Source: Liolophura sinensis
Lineage: Eukaryota; Mollusca; Polyplacophora; Chitonida; Chitonidae
Assembly: GCF_032854445.1 (NCBI RefSeq)
Contig: NC_088301.1
Span: 43,573,187 to 43,637,186 of the forward strand
DNA: 64,000 bases
Reading direction: 5' to 3'
Part shown: one piece after another, positions 38,526-48,089 of the stretch
How the letters are laid out: each line of letters starts with the position of its first letter
Position numbering within the stretch: the stretch's first letter is position 1
The notes under the pieces: generated by a model
What the model saw: only the letters and a program-made list of their open reading frames with translations
What the model was told of the DNA's origin: nothing
Databases searched by the model: none
Made by a program: the position numbers and the translations under genes

Positions 38526-39480
38526 ATTAACAGAACAATCTGCCACAATGACAGAATACATTCTAGTATCACTCAATCAACATACTTTCTGTTAAATTTA
38601 ACAGACTATTTTTAAAATAATTTTTGACCTTTATTTATCAATTTCTGTAGCTGTAGGTAAAAGCTCGGTCATAGCTAAATGAGATGAAGCACAAAATTTC
38701 ACAAATTTCAACAGTCTTACGTCATGCATGACTTTATGATAGTAAGTCTCGACAAAAATTAAACTAAATAATCTTCAATATGTCAAGCAAGCCGCGCAAT
38801 ATCTGCAAGCAAAACCAATATTCGACATTTCCATTGTGGAAGTGCATTCACATACATACGCTTTCATATAGTCCATGATAGAGAGGATCACAAAATCATT
38901 GTGTGGTGCTGCGTAATTGTGTCGTTATATAATTGCTTCACAGAAATCATAGATAATACAAGAGCTAGTCTGTTTTGCGTACAGATTTAATGTGGAGTCT
39001 TTTTCTCGTGTCTTTGAACTAGAGGACAGTCGATATACAAATCACTATAAAGGGAATGAGCAATTATAAGACCGTTGCAGAAGGTGCATGGACCGTGAGA
39101 AATGTTTTCCAATTTCTAAACAGTGGGTGAAGACATTTTTTTTTCTTTCGGATGTTTTAATATAGTACCAAAGGTATGCACCACCTTTAAAGAGATTTGA
39201 TGGGATAATTTCCAGAACAATCATTCAAATAAACTAATATTTATTCACATGCAGCAATTATTAAAGATGAATTCGTGTTTTGTACAGGCAGTTTTTGTGT
39301 CCAGAACCCCAGTTGTACTCTTTGTAATGAAATGTGTGCGTGCTGTATGTAAAACCAGGACCTATATTGATAGGATTGCTACCAAGGCACGCATGTGTGT
39401 ATGTGTGTGTGTGTGTGTGTGTCACAAATTCAATTGGCACTGGTTCTCCCCTATTGCATATTACTTGCTCGTGGGGGGGG

Positions 39481-39525
39481 GGACAAAACTCCCGCGGACA
39501 AAACACCGCCGGACAAAACCTCCGA
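39481..39525 (+). repeat. Left terminal inverted repeat of the transposon
   Basis: Three consecutive units: GGACAAAACTCCCGC, GGACAAAACACCGCC and GGACAAAACCTCCGA. The array is directly preceded by a run of Gs (39473-39480). Its reverse-complement counterpart is at 47705-47749. Confidence 0.8.
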
Positions 39526-40410
39526 AGATCATCCATAAGCGCCACGATCAGTATTAAGTGTATATGGTAAAAGACATAAGCTGTTTGTTTGTTTGAGAAA
39601 ACTTGAAACACTCTCCCAGAAGTGACGTTTCAGATTTCAATACATGTTTGCAATAAATAGAACCCCTGCTTATTCGTTCAATCTCCATGTATTCTAACCG
39701 TTTTTGACGACATGGGAAAGAGCTACATATCTGTCAGCGGTATACAGAATGCTCCATCTTCTTTCCAGGCTCATCTTAAAACTAAAGAAGTCTACAAGTA
39801 TGGTAAACAATTGCTGTTTTGCAGCTTGTGTTTTTTCCCTATTCTAAGAACGCAAATCTTATATATACTAGTATGAGTCAATTGTTCCTATCCCGGAAAT
39901 ATAACTTACATGCTATAGCCTAAAACCTCTAAAGAAAATGGTTGATTCCAAATACTTCTAGCAGTAATGGTTTTAACCTCAGAAAACAAAAGAATCAAAA
40001 CGTGCCTATTTCGATTTGTCAGAGTGTTTATGTTCAAAAACATGCACCCAGCATTCATTTTACCGATTTCGGGGAATAATATGTAAACTTTAATTTACGA
40101 AATTAATCTAAAATACTTCCGATTTAACGTTAAAATCACTGATTCGTTTTATTTACCAGATACATCCATGTAGGGCATATAAAATAGAAAAAAGTACACA
40201 GTAACTTAGAAAAATAAATTATTGTATTTTATTCTCATAAGAGTATTCAGAAATAATATTTTTCTTGTAAACTATGATTTGGTTTTCGAAATTTCTAAAT
40301 AATCAGCATTTTAAAACACATCTGTTATACTGAACACATAAAATTGCATAGTACAGGCGCGAGGTGATACTGTGAATCAAAGTTAGCTATAACATGTGAA
40401 GAGTTTGATT

Positions 40411-40693
40411 CCAAAACGCGATAAATCCATTTCCAATGTTTGGTTAAAAAGCACATTTTTTACCTAGAGTGATTGATGACTGTAATTGATCAATTATATT
40501 GGCTGAACCTTTAGTGACAAACTACTCAAAGACAATCAGCACAAATAATTAAATCCAGAACTAATTACTACTTTCGTTTGATGAAATTAATTATTTTATT
40601 TGCAAAACGCGACATATCCAAGTTTAATCTTTTTTTCACAAAATGCTATATATCCTGATTTAATTTGTTTAACTGAAAAACGTCACTAATCCA
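40411..40693 (+). repeat. Left subterminal motif array
   Basis: Four variants of a roughly 19-bp motif: 40411-40429 (CCAAAACGCGATAAATCCA), 40602-40620 (GCAAAACGCGACATATCCA), 40637-40655 (CACAAAATGCTATATATCC) and 40674-40693 (AAAAACGTCACTAATCCA type). The last three are spaced about 36-37 bp apart. Inverted counterparts lie at 47224-47396. These are plausible transposase binding sites. Confidence 0.65.
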
Positions 40694-41045
40694 GTGGTGT
40701 AACTTCATGCATCTGGCAAAACAAAGTGATTTACTTGATGAAACATTAACTGACTAGTTTTGCAATAATTACAGGTATCAAAAAGAAAACTGCTGCCAAA
40801 TTCACAACTTCTGGCCGTAACACACAGGCAAGATCGCTAATAACAACAAAACACAATTCATACCGAAATGGAACACACAATTTCAACTTTAAGAAAGGTT
40901 AGGATCTAACCTAGAATATCGCAATGAAAAGAAAAAGAGTTTAATTAAACGTTTTAACCATCAACACACAATTTCGGAAAACTAACTCTTCAATAATTAC
41001 TGTTTCACTGAGCACAGCGCGGGATTTTAACAGTCTAGGTTAGGC

Positions 41046-43720
41046 CTACTCCTCAGCACTGCTATTTTCAGAGTGTTCGACACTACCGGTAACTCTGTTT
41101 GTTAGAGCACTGTTGTAGAAATCGAATACTTCTTCACTTGCTCCAATTTCAAGCAGTAAACTGTTCACGTCCCTAGCTTTTGCATCACTGACTGTGCTTT
41201 GGGTGTGCAACTGAGTGGGTTTAAAGTCTGCCCACCTTTTCCCCCGCTTAAGGATACTGTGATAACAGTATTCACCATTATAAACGGTTTTGAACCCAAC
41301 TTTGTCATTCTCAATCTTTAACATGCGGGCCTCGCTAATTTTAAACGTTTTCTGTGATTTTGTAAATGCCTGTGTGGCAGACTTGTAGTCAAATGCCTGC
41401 CAATCTTTACCATACACAAAGACATTTCCATAGTTTCTAAGGATCCCATAGTAGTCCTGAGGCATAAGGATTGTGTGGTGTTTCCGTATATTTTGTTCTA
41501 TCCGACCTAACACGCGATCAGCTGGGAGGAAAGAATGACCTCTAATAGGAAAACTGTATTCAATGTTAACATTGGGAAAGGCATTCTTTCGCAGAGCAAA
41601 TAGCATAGATAGAACGTTCATGTTTTTATTCTGTCCAAAACAGGAATCACTGAATAAGCGCAGCTGATTAGCCTGTCGTAGACTACCATTCAAGGCCCAA
41701 CGAAAACAGTGGTCAAGGGCGGATGAGATCATGTTACTGTCCTTTTTGTTTTCATGCTCCATCCAAGTATAGAGATAAACATCATCTTTGATCTGGCGGC
41801 TTTCCTTCCCATGGTGTACTACTATCATAAATAGATACATGTAAAGTTGACGTGAATAGTAAGCCTGACCGATAGGTGTTTTTGGTAGAACCAGGTTCTG
41901 CATCATATCAAAGCAAACTGTGACTGATGTATCTATAACCTGTCCCAGTAAGTCATAAAATACACGTGCACGTCGCCTATGCAGAATAAATGAGGCAGTT
42001 TCAAACTGCTTTTCCTCATCAGTCATATTCGGGTCTTTCATTTTCAGGCGGTACTTAACACATGTGGCACATGCATCACTGACAGGGCTCCCAAATCCAA
42101 GATTAAATTTGTAACGGAAAACGGAATAATATAAAGAATAGCTGACATCTGCATGGTTTTGTTGTTGGAATAAAGCATGCATTTTTTTCACACTCAAATC
42201 GCTTGGCAAGTATTTTCTGCCAGGTGCCCCTCTACGCCCATAATGACTTGCGCGACATGTAAAGGTTTTCACATGCTCCTCGATATCCTGTTTTTTCTGC
42301 TCATAATCAGCTACCCTGCGTCTACCGCCTCTGTTTTCCGGTCGACTTGTAGCGTGTTCGGCATAATACCGTGCAATTCTGGTTACACGATCTTTACTGA
42401 CGCCTGAAAAAGGAAGAACATAATCGGTCTTATTACTGCCATGTACGCTTTTGACCCACAAAATTTGGAGTAAATTTCAGAAAGCACAAAATGGAGCAAA
42501 TGAGCAACTTCTCTGTCTCTCACCCTCCCTTACTGAAGCTACAATGTAAGTCAACCGTATATTATGTAAATGTGTTGTAATAATGTAAACTCAGGAATTG
42601 ACGGAATGATTTCTCATTAATGCAGTCCTGATTTGATCTGATTTGATTACACCTATGACAATCAAACGCAAATTACTGAAATGCTTTCACACCACAGGTT
42701 TGACGTGAAGCCAAACTACTGGCTTTGATCTTTCAGCTGCAATGATAACTGACTGTTTGGGTTGATTGGTTGGATGGTGTTTATAACCGTACTTAAAAAT
42801 CTATCACTGGCATAACAGCCTGCCAGACTTAAGGGTGAAGGAAGCCGGGGTACCGGAGAGAACCACTGACCTATGTCAAGTCCTATCAACTCTTCCACAT
42901 GTGACACACGTCCAGTTCACGCAATGACTTACACCACAGCGGTGAAAGGCCAGTGATTTCCAGCGAAGGCATTACTGCGTTACAAAATCTAAAAGTGCCG
43001 TTACTCACTTGGCCACGAACAATTACAGCGAGAAAACCATGGAAATTCGCTGACCGAGTCAGATTTGACACCTGAGCCTCATGTATCAAACACAGCTGAA
43101 AAACCACACCCTTAACCTGACCGTAACAACCCACACTGTCAACCGTAAACCTATGAGCTTTAGTATGTTGTTGCTGTTCGACATTTTCACAAAAAACAAA
43201 GAAAAAATGAAAAAACAGCAGCAACTGGAATTGAACTCTGCTTTTGAACGTTGAAAGCCATAAAAAATACAGAATTTGCGTTGTCATATCACTTACCTAA
43301 AACCTTCAAAAATGTGGCCTTGCATACGTGTAGCCTGTTCGGGTGATCTTTAGTCATCAGCCTGTACTGAACCGAGAGGCACCGGCCCTTCCTGGAATCT
43401 TCATTTTCGACACGTAGGCGCCGTCGTTTAACCTTCTCAATGGTCATTAGTTGAAGCAGCATCTGGTCCTGTTCAACCTTGTTCTGTTTGCCATAAATTG
43501 TGTTAAAGTTGAAAGCGATGTCATCTGGTGTGAGCTTATCTGCATGGCAAAATGAACACGAACGAGCCTCATGCTGACAAGCAATTCCCGGTACTTTACC
43601 CATGCCGCTATGTCGAATTTTCTTAACTTTCTCTCGATCATGATGTTCCTTGGACGGTCTGCGTTTCTTCCCTACAGGCGATAATAGGACAGGCTCATCT
43701 GTTCCGTCAAAATTATTCAT
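41046..43720 (-). CDS. DUF7869-like transposase candidate, two exons
   Basis: Exon 1 is 43720-43297 and exon 2 is 42403-41046, joined by an intron with donor GTAAGTG and acceptor TTCCTTTTTCAG, in phase (593 aa). The start is the ATG at 43720. The frame runs a little further upstream without an ATG, to where the 453-bp repeat begins. The N-terminal part is basic, has a CxxC (CSFCHAD), then DSRKGRCLSVQYRL and HVCKATFLKVLG, a pattern I know from DUF7869-type proteins. The C-terminal part has acidic residues in FDMMQN, LFSDSCFGQNKN and IRGHSFLPADRVLGRIE, which resemble the D..D..D/E spacing of RNase-H-like enzymes. This similarity is from memory; catalytic activity is inferred. The uninterrupted frame suggests recent activity. 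It is flanked by matching inverted termini. Confidence 0.8.
42745..42905 (-). repeat. SINE-like fragment inside the transposase intron
   Basis: TTGATTGGTTGGATGGTGTT is followed by ACCGTACTTAAAAATCTATC and, further on, GAAGCCGGGGTACCGGAGAG and AACCACTGACCTA. The order matches the tail and core of the dispersed SINE group on the minus strand, in a subtype with a different core. It sits between the two transposase exons. Confidence 0.5.
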
Positions 43721-43774
43721 TATTCCCTCAAAACTGTCAAAATAGTGGAAGCTAAGACCTATCAGCTGCTGTCT

Positions 43775-44227
43775 GGCCACAGACCCCCATTAGTTTTCCA
43801 TAAGCGACAATGTTAACGTTTAGCGCTGTAGCTCAGTCCCAAACATTCCGAGGCCAATAAGCTTTGGTGCATACCTGGCCCAGCCTGAGAGAAAGAAGCT
43901 GTAAAAATCTTGACATAGGTTGACCGTCAAAATCTGGACCTTTACATGCCGGCAGCTGGGAGGGGTGCTTAGCAACGTCAAGGGGACGTCACTCGCAGCC
44001 TCGTCACCACCTGTCTCCTTGTGTCCTCTCGCCCAGAATTTCAAACTTTCACCATTAAAACTCATACCTGCCCAAAGCTTAGACAATTTCCATCATTTTC
44101 ATACCAAGCATGCACTTGTACACTAAAAACGGCAGGCTGGCAGCAAAAAAAGACTTTACACCCTAAAATACACAGAACTACAATCGTCCCTACTGAAAAA
44201 CGCAAGTTGTAATGGGGGTCTGTGTCC
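43775..44227. repeat. 453-bp repeat, copy 1
   Basis: Its ends are inverted repeats of each other: GGCCACAGACCCCCATTA on the left and the complement of GGACACAGACCCCCATTA on the right (one mismatch in 18). The body is almost identical to copy 2 at 46677-47129, with only about six to eight differences and the same length. It contains no coding sequence I can support. It abuts the upstream side of transposase exon 1. Confidence 0.93.
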
Positions 44228-46676
44228 TATCACACCAGCCAACTTTTTTTAAAATCAATCATTTTTGCACCACATAATGCTTACTACCTCTAAACCTCAC
44301 ACATAAAGTTACAGCTTGATACATGCAAAAACTTTTCAGTAGGAGGAATTTAACTTGGGGTACCCCTATCTTGGAAATGTGTCTGTTTGTCCGTCCTCAA
44401 GCACCAAGTTCAAAGCTCTGTAGTGCACATACCCTTCAAAATATCTTAACCAGGTCAAATGTTTTGGAAAGCTGGTATGTATATCTGCAAGAAAAATGAA
44501 AAAATTCCAATGACAAAGTATTTTACATTTTCCATTGACAAACATTTAGAAAATTATGGATTTTCAAGTAGATTTTCTTGTTTACAGCAGTGTTAAGAAA
44601 ATACTTAAAAGCCAAAAGTGTCAAAATATATATCAAAAGACAGGTAATTTATCTGACAATTCACTTAGCAAATATAGGACATACCTTTTAGCAACTTTGT
44701 GCAAAATTTGACTTAAAGTGATACAGGTGGGTAGCAAAGCGGAGTTTCAAAATTCCAGAAAAGTACATTTTGATCACCATCAAAGTAAACGTATGCATCC
44801 AAATTGATATAGAAATGCTCATAGGCAGAGTTTCCATGGATAGGGCTAAAGAAAAGACTAGTATCCCTTTTACATAGTGATTCACATGATAAAACCCTTT
44901 AAAAGATCACCCACTCCCCCCCCCCACACACACACACTACCCCCCTTTCCCGTCTCCCCCATGGCTGCCATTGGTTGGCTGGCTTACCTCAACTCACAGT
45001 GCAAAAGAATCCCACCACCTGTGTTGTTGCCTCAGACTAAATTAGTACTTTCCACATAACAAACACCAAAGTGTGACACTGGCATCTACAAGAGATAAGT
45101 AGAGGGGAGAAATATGAATTTGCCACTTACAAAAATAAAGCCACACAGTACATGCACATTGGTCATTCAGACAGTCAGCAAGGCAACCCTCCCAAGACAT
45201 GTTGAAGGGACCCAAGAAGAGGGGAAAAGCTATACTTTTTAACCTGTAACAACACAGAAATCCTCAAATAATCAGTGAGAAATTACATCCGTAATCAGGT
45301 TCCACACTGGGTGTTGCTGGGTGGGCATGAGGAATGGACATTCAAACTGTCCGTACATATATGAGAAACCTGTGACGTTTCCCCGGTTGGGGGGGTGGGG
45401 GGGCCGGAGGGGTATGTGTCATGGTGTAGTACCGGACCAATGACGGGGATTCTAGGTCGGCCAAAGGAGTCGAAGACTGCATCCGAATGGTCAGGCCTTT
45501 GAGGAAGCTGAACGGCTAGCAGACCCCACTCACCTAGGTAGATCCCAGTTCAATATATGCATAAACCAGGCAAAGTTCACTGACGCCATGTTTGGGAGAC
45601 AAGATCTAAAGAGGGAAACCAAGACAAAAGCTCAATAGGTATTAAACTAGGATGTGAAAGACATATGTAGCTGTCTAATTTCTAACTTGTGTGTGAGGAC
45701 ATTGGAAACATAAAAAAAATCCCAGCTGCCCAGGGAGGTGGATGCCACACTGGGCCACATACTAAAACAAAAACTCCTTGAGATGTCGCAGGAACAGCGT
45801 ACTATGTTCTGGTGGAAAAACAGACACCTGGTGGGGCAGAGACTCATTTTCACAAGGGCAATATTCCAACAGATCACACTCACATGTATGCTAGAAACTT
45901 GAAATTGATCATTTTTGTTCCAACGCCACACATACTGTGTGAGTGCACATGTAACTTGTCAGAGGAATGAATATACACATGCAATGAAAACTACATGCCC
46001 ACAGTGGTTTATTTTTAAGTTTAAAGAGGAAAATTTACCTTGTCCACTTCAAGTCTATGCCCAAAACAGCAGACAGTGTTCCAGCAGAGATGCCTGTTTT
46101 TCATGTTTTGTGACCTGCAGGATGATTTGAAGCACATTTACCTAGTGTGTGGTGGCACACATGGGAGGAACCTGACTTGGTTTGTAAATTAAATGCACAC
46201 TGGCCCTCTCTACTACTCTAGCCAAGTAAATTAATCTGCTGATGTGTTTTTATCCACCTGTGTGAGGCTGGGCCCTTATATGTGATGCAAGGCCTTATTG
46301 ACCATCCTTAATCACACCACCCTATCTATCAGCCACATACTCCAATTTCACTCGCAGCACTCAAATTTTGCATTATTTATCAAATGTCAGCCCCAAAAGA
46401 GACATTTTAAAAACCAGGAACAATGAAACATTGTCTGTGTTTGGTCCAGTCTGTTTATACTCCTGTACTACCCTTGACCACAGAGCGCTTTAGCCCATTT
46501 TTAGACAAAATGGATATGTGGGGAAAATATAGAATTAAAAAGCTTTAAAACTGCTCAATCAAGTTCCATGTCAATGCAAACCACATCGCAGATGTACCCA
46601 CCAAATATTATCAGGCTGTTGCCAAATCTGAGCACACAGTGACATATTACATGTTTTGGCACAAGTGGACAGATCA

Positions 46677-47129
46677 GGCCACAGACCCCCATTAGTTTTC
46701 CATAAGCGACAATGTTAACGTTTAGCGCTGTAGCTCAGTCCCAAACATTCCGAGGCCAATAAGCTTTGGTGCATACCTGGCCCAGCCTGAGAGAAAGAAG
46801 CTGTAAAAATCTTGACATAGGTTGACTGGAAAAATCTGGACCTTTACATGCCGGCAGCTGGGAGGGGTGCCTAGCAACGCCAAGGGGACGTCACTCGCAG
46901 CCTCGTCACCACCTGTCTCCTTGTGTCCTCTCGCCCAGAATTTCAAACTTTCACCATTAAAACTCATACCTGCGCAAAGCTTAGACAATTTCCATCATTT
47001 TCATACCAAGCATGCACTTGTACACTAAAAACGGCAGGCTGGCAGCAAAAAAAGACTTTACACCCTAAAATACACAGAACTACAATCGTCCCTACTGAAA
47101 AACGCAAGTTGTAATGGGGGTCTGTGTCC
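46677..47129. repeat. 453-bp repeat, copy 2
   Basis: Direct copy of 43775-44227 with the same 18-bp inverted ends. Visible differences include GACTGGAAAAATC in place of GACCGTCAAAATC, and CCTAGCAACGCCAAGG in place of CTTAGCAACGTCAAGG. The near identity suggests recent duplication or insertion. Confidence 0.93.
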
Positions 47130-47223
47130 GTCTGCATGGGCGCAGCCATGTTGGATTACCTTCGGACGAATGGAAGGATCTGATTGGCTGACTGGATATA
47201 TCGCTATCTGGGTCAAATGTGTT

Positions 47224-47396
47224 GTGGCGCATATCGCATTTTGAAAACAAGCCAAACTTTTAGAAGCCTGAAGGATATGGATTTAGCGCATTTTGGTGAA
47301 AACTATATATGGTAGGCACAAGATTAAACTATTGCCGACATGTTAGTGGTGGCAGCGTGAATTTCTTGAAAATGGCGTTTATCGCGTTTTGGAACC
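47224..47396 (-). repeat. Right subterminal motif array
   Basis: Three inverted variants of the left subterminal motif: 47224-47246 (GGCGCATATCGCATTTTGAA), 47272-47298 (GGATTTAGCGCATTTTGGTG) and 47373-47396 (GTTTATCGCGTTTTGGAACC). On the minus strand the last reads TTCCAAAACGCGATAAAC. It is preceded by sequence close to that before the left copy at 40411, including ACATG(TG)AAGAGTTTG. Confidence 0.65.
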
Positions 47397-47704
47397 AAAC
47401 TCTTCATGTATGCCATGTTGAAATACTTCAGCCAAACAAATTCAGCAGAGCGGTAGAACAAACTTATATTTGCTGAGCGAAAAAGCATTCGATAATAATA
47501 TTTGAGACATCAGTCATTTTCGGCGTTATTGTTTTGAAAACTTATGGGAGGAAGGCTGTTGAATGCGAGGGACAAACTGGGATAGGTTTTGATGACAAGT
47601 TTTTAGATGGAAAGCAAAGTCACACTATATGAATTCCCGTCAACAAATACTTAACATCATGCTTGTTAGACTGTCGGATATCTTTTGTAGGTTAATTAAG
47701 ACGA

Positions 47705-47749
47705 CGGGGTTTTTGTTCGCGGGGGTTTTGTCCGCCCGGGCATTTGTCC
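47705..47749 (-). repeat. Right terminal inverted repeat of the transposon
   Basis: Reverse complement of three units related to the left end: GGACAAATGCCCGGGC, GGACAAAACCCCCGC and GAACAAAAACCCCG. It ends at TTTGTCC, position 47749. The flank beyond it starts TGGATTC. Confidence 0.8.
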
Positions 47750-47885
47750 TGGATTCTTTGGTCACTAAGACCTCCCCATGCAACTAAGGTGCATGACTGC
47801 TCGCAGAACCCAAACTGGACCCCATACCTTGTATTCTAGCTTCACGTGTAGAAAACATGAGAAACAGTTGAGATGAATGTTATTT

Positions 47886-47891
47886 TTTATT
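47886..47891 (-). terminator. Polyadenylation signal of the TPR gene
   Basis: AATAAA on the minus strand (TTTATT on plus) lies about 200 bp beyond the stop codon at 48090-48092. It is the nearest such signal before the transposon boundary at 47749. Confidence 0.5.
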
Positions 47892-48089
47892 TGTTTATAG
47901 TACACTGCGTCTTTGGTTATATTATCTTAAATCAAAGCATGTTTTAATTGCTGAAAAAGAAGAAGAAGAACACTGTCCCAGATTTATGGCTGTAACACTT
48001 TGCCCGCTGTACATGCATATTTTGTCACGACGTACCCTATAATTAAATTTATCATAAAACCGATACATGCGTGCATGTAACATATAGCT

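Larger units (their letters stand above)
32814..39480. other. Upstream region of TMEM168, no gene recognised
   Basis: The stretch contains no supportable coding exon. An untranslated or short 5' exon of TMEM168 should lie somewhere here, because an acceptor (TTTCTTTCTTAG on the minus strand, ending at 32855) precedes the first recognised coding exon. The stretch otherwise holds a long foldback at 35.0-36.7 kb, one full SINE, a SINE-related fragment near 38.5 kb and a (TG)n tract at 39395-39422. Confidence 0.45.
43775..47129. mobile_element. 3.36-kb insertion bounded by 453-bp direct repeats
   Basis: Two near-identical direct repeats flank about 2.45 kb. GTCT is found directly before copy 1 (43771-43774) and directly after copy 2 (47130-47133), which fits a 4-bp target-site duplication around the whole unit. 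Neither copy alone shows one. The interior has no polyprotein, no evident tRNA primer site and no purine tract, so a standard LTR retrotransposon is not shown. It could be a non-autonomous LTR-like element, or a pair of MITEs that moved the DNA between them. Confidence 0.55.
39481..47749. mobile_element. Putative 8.3-kb DNA transposon with inverted ends
   Basis: The left end (39481-39525) holds three tandem 15-16-bp units of the type GGACAAAACTCCCGC. The right end (47705-47749) holds three such units in inverted orientation (GGGGGTTTTGTCCGC and variants). Subterminal regions share a second motif, CAAAACGCGATAAATCCA and variants, repeated about four times on the left (40411-40693) and three times, inverted, on the right (47224-47396). 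Inside lies a two-exon transposase-like gene on the minus strand, plus a nested 3.36-kb insertion at 43775-47129. I could not find a clear target-site duplication at the outer ends; a G run abuts the left end. Superfamily is not assigned. Confidence 0.72.

Noticed and set aside
45384-45412. G-rich stretch that could form a quadruplex
   Set aside because: It is real in sequence but short and without context that would suggest a role.
43775-47129. Standard LTR retrotransposon
   Set aside because: There is no gag-pol frame, no tRNA primer site after the first repeat, no polypurine tract before the second, and the tips are not TG...CA. Only direct repeats and a possible 4-bp duplication support it.
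43820-47149. Pairs of identical 60-88-aa open frames in the two 453-bp repeats
   Set aside because: They are copies of the same short repeat, are present on both strands, and have no domain or codon-like conservation.
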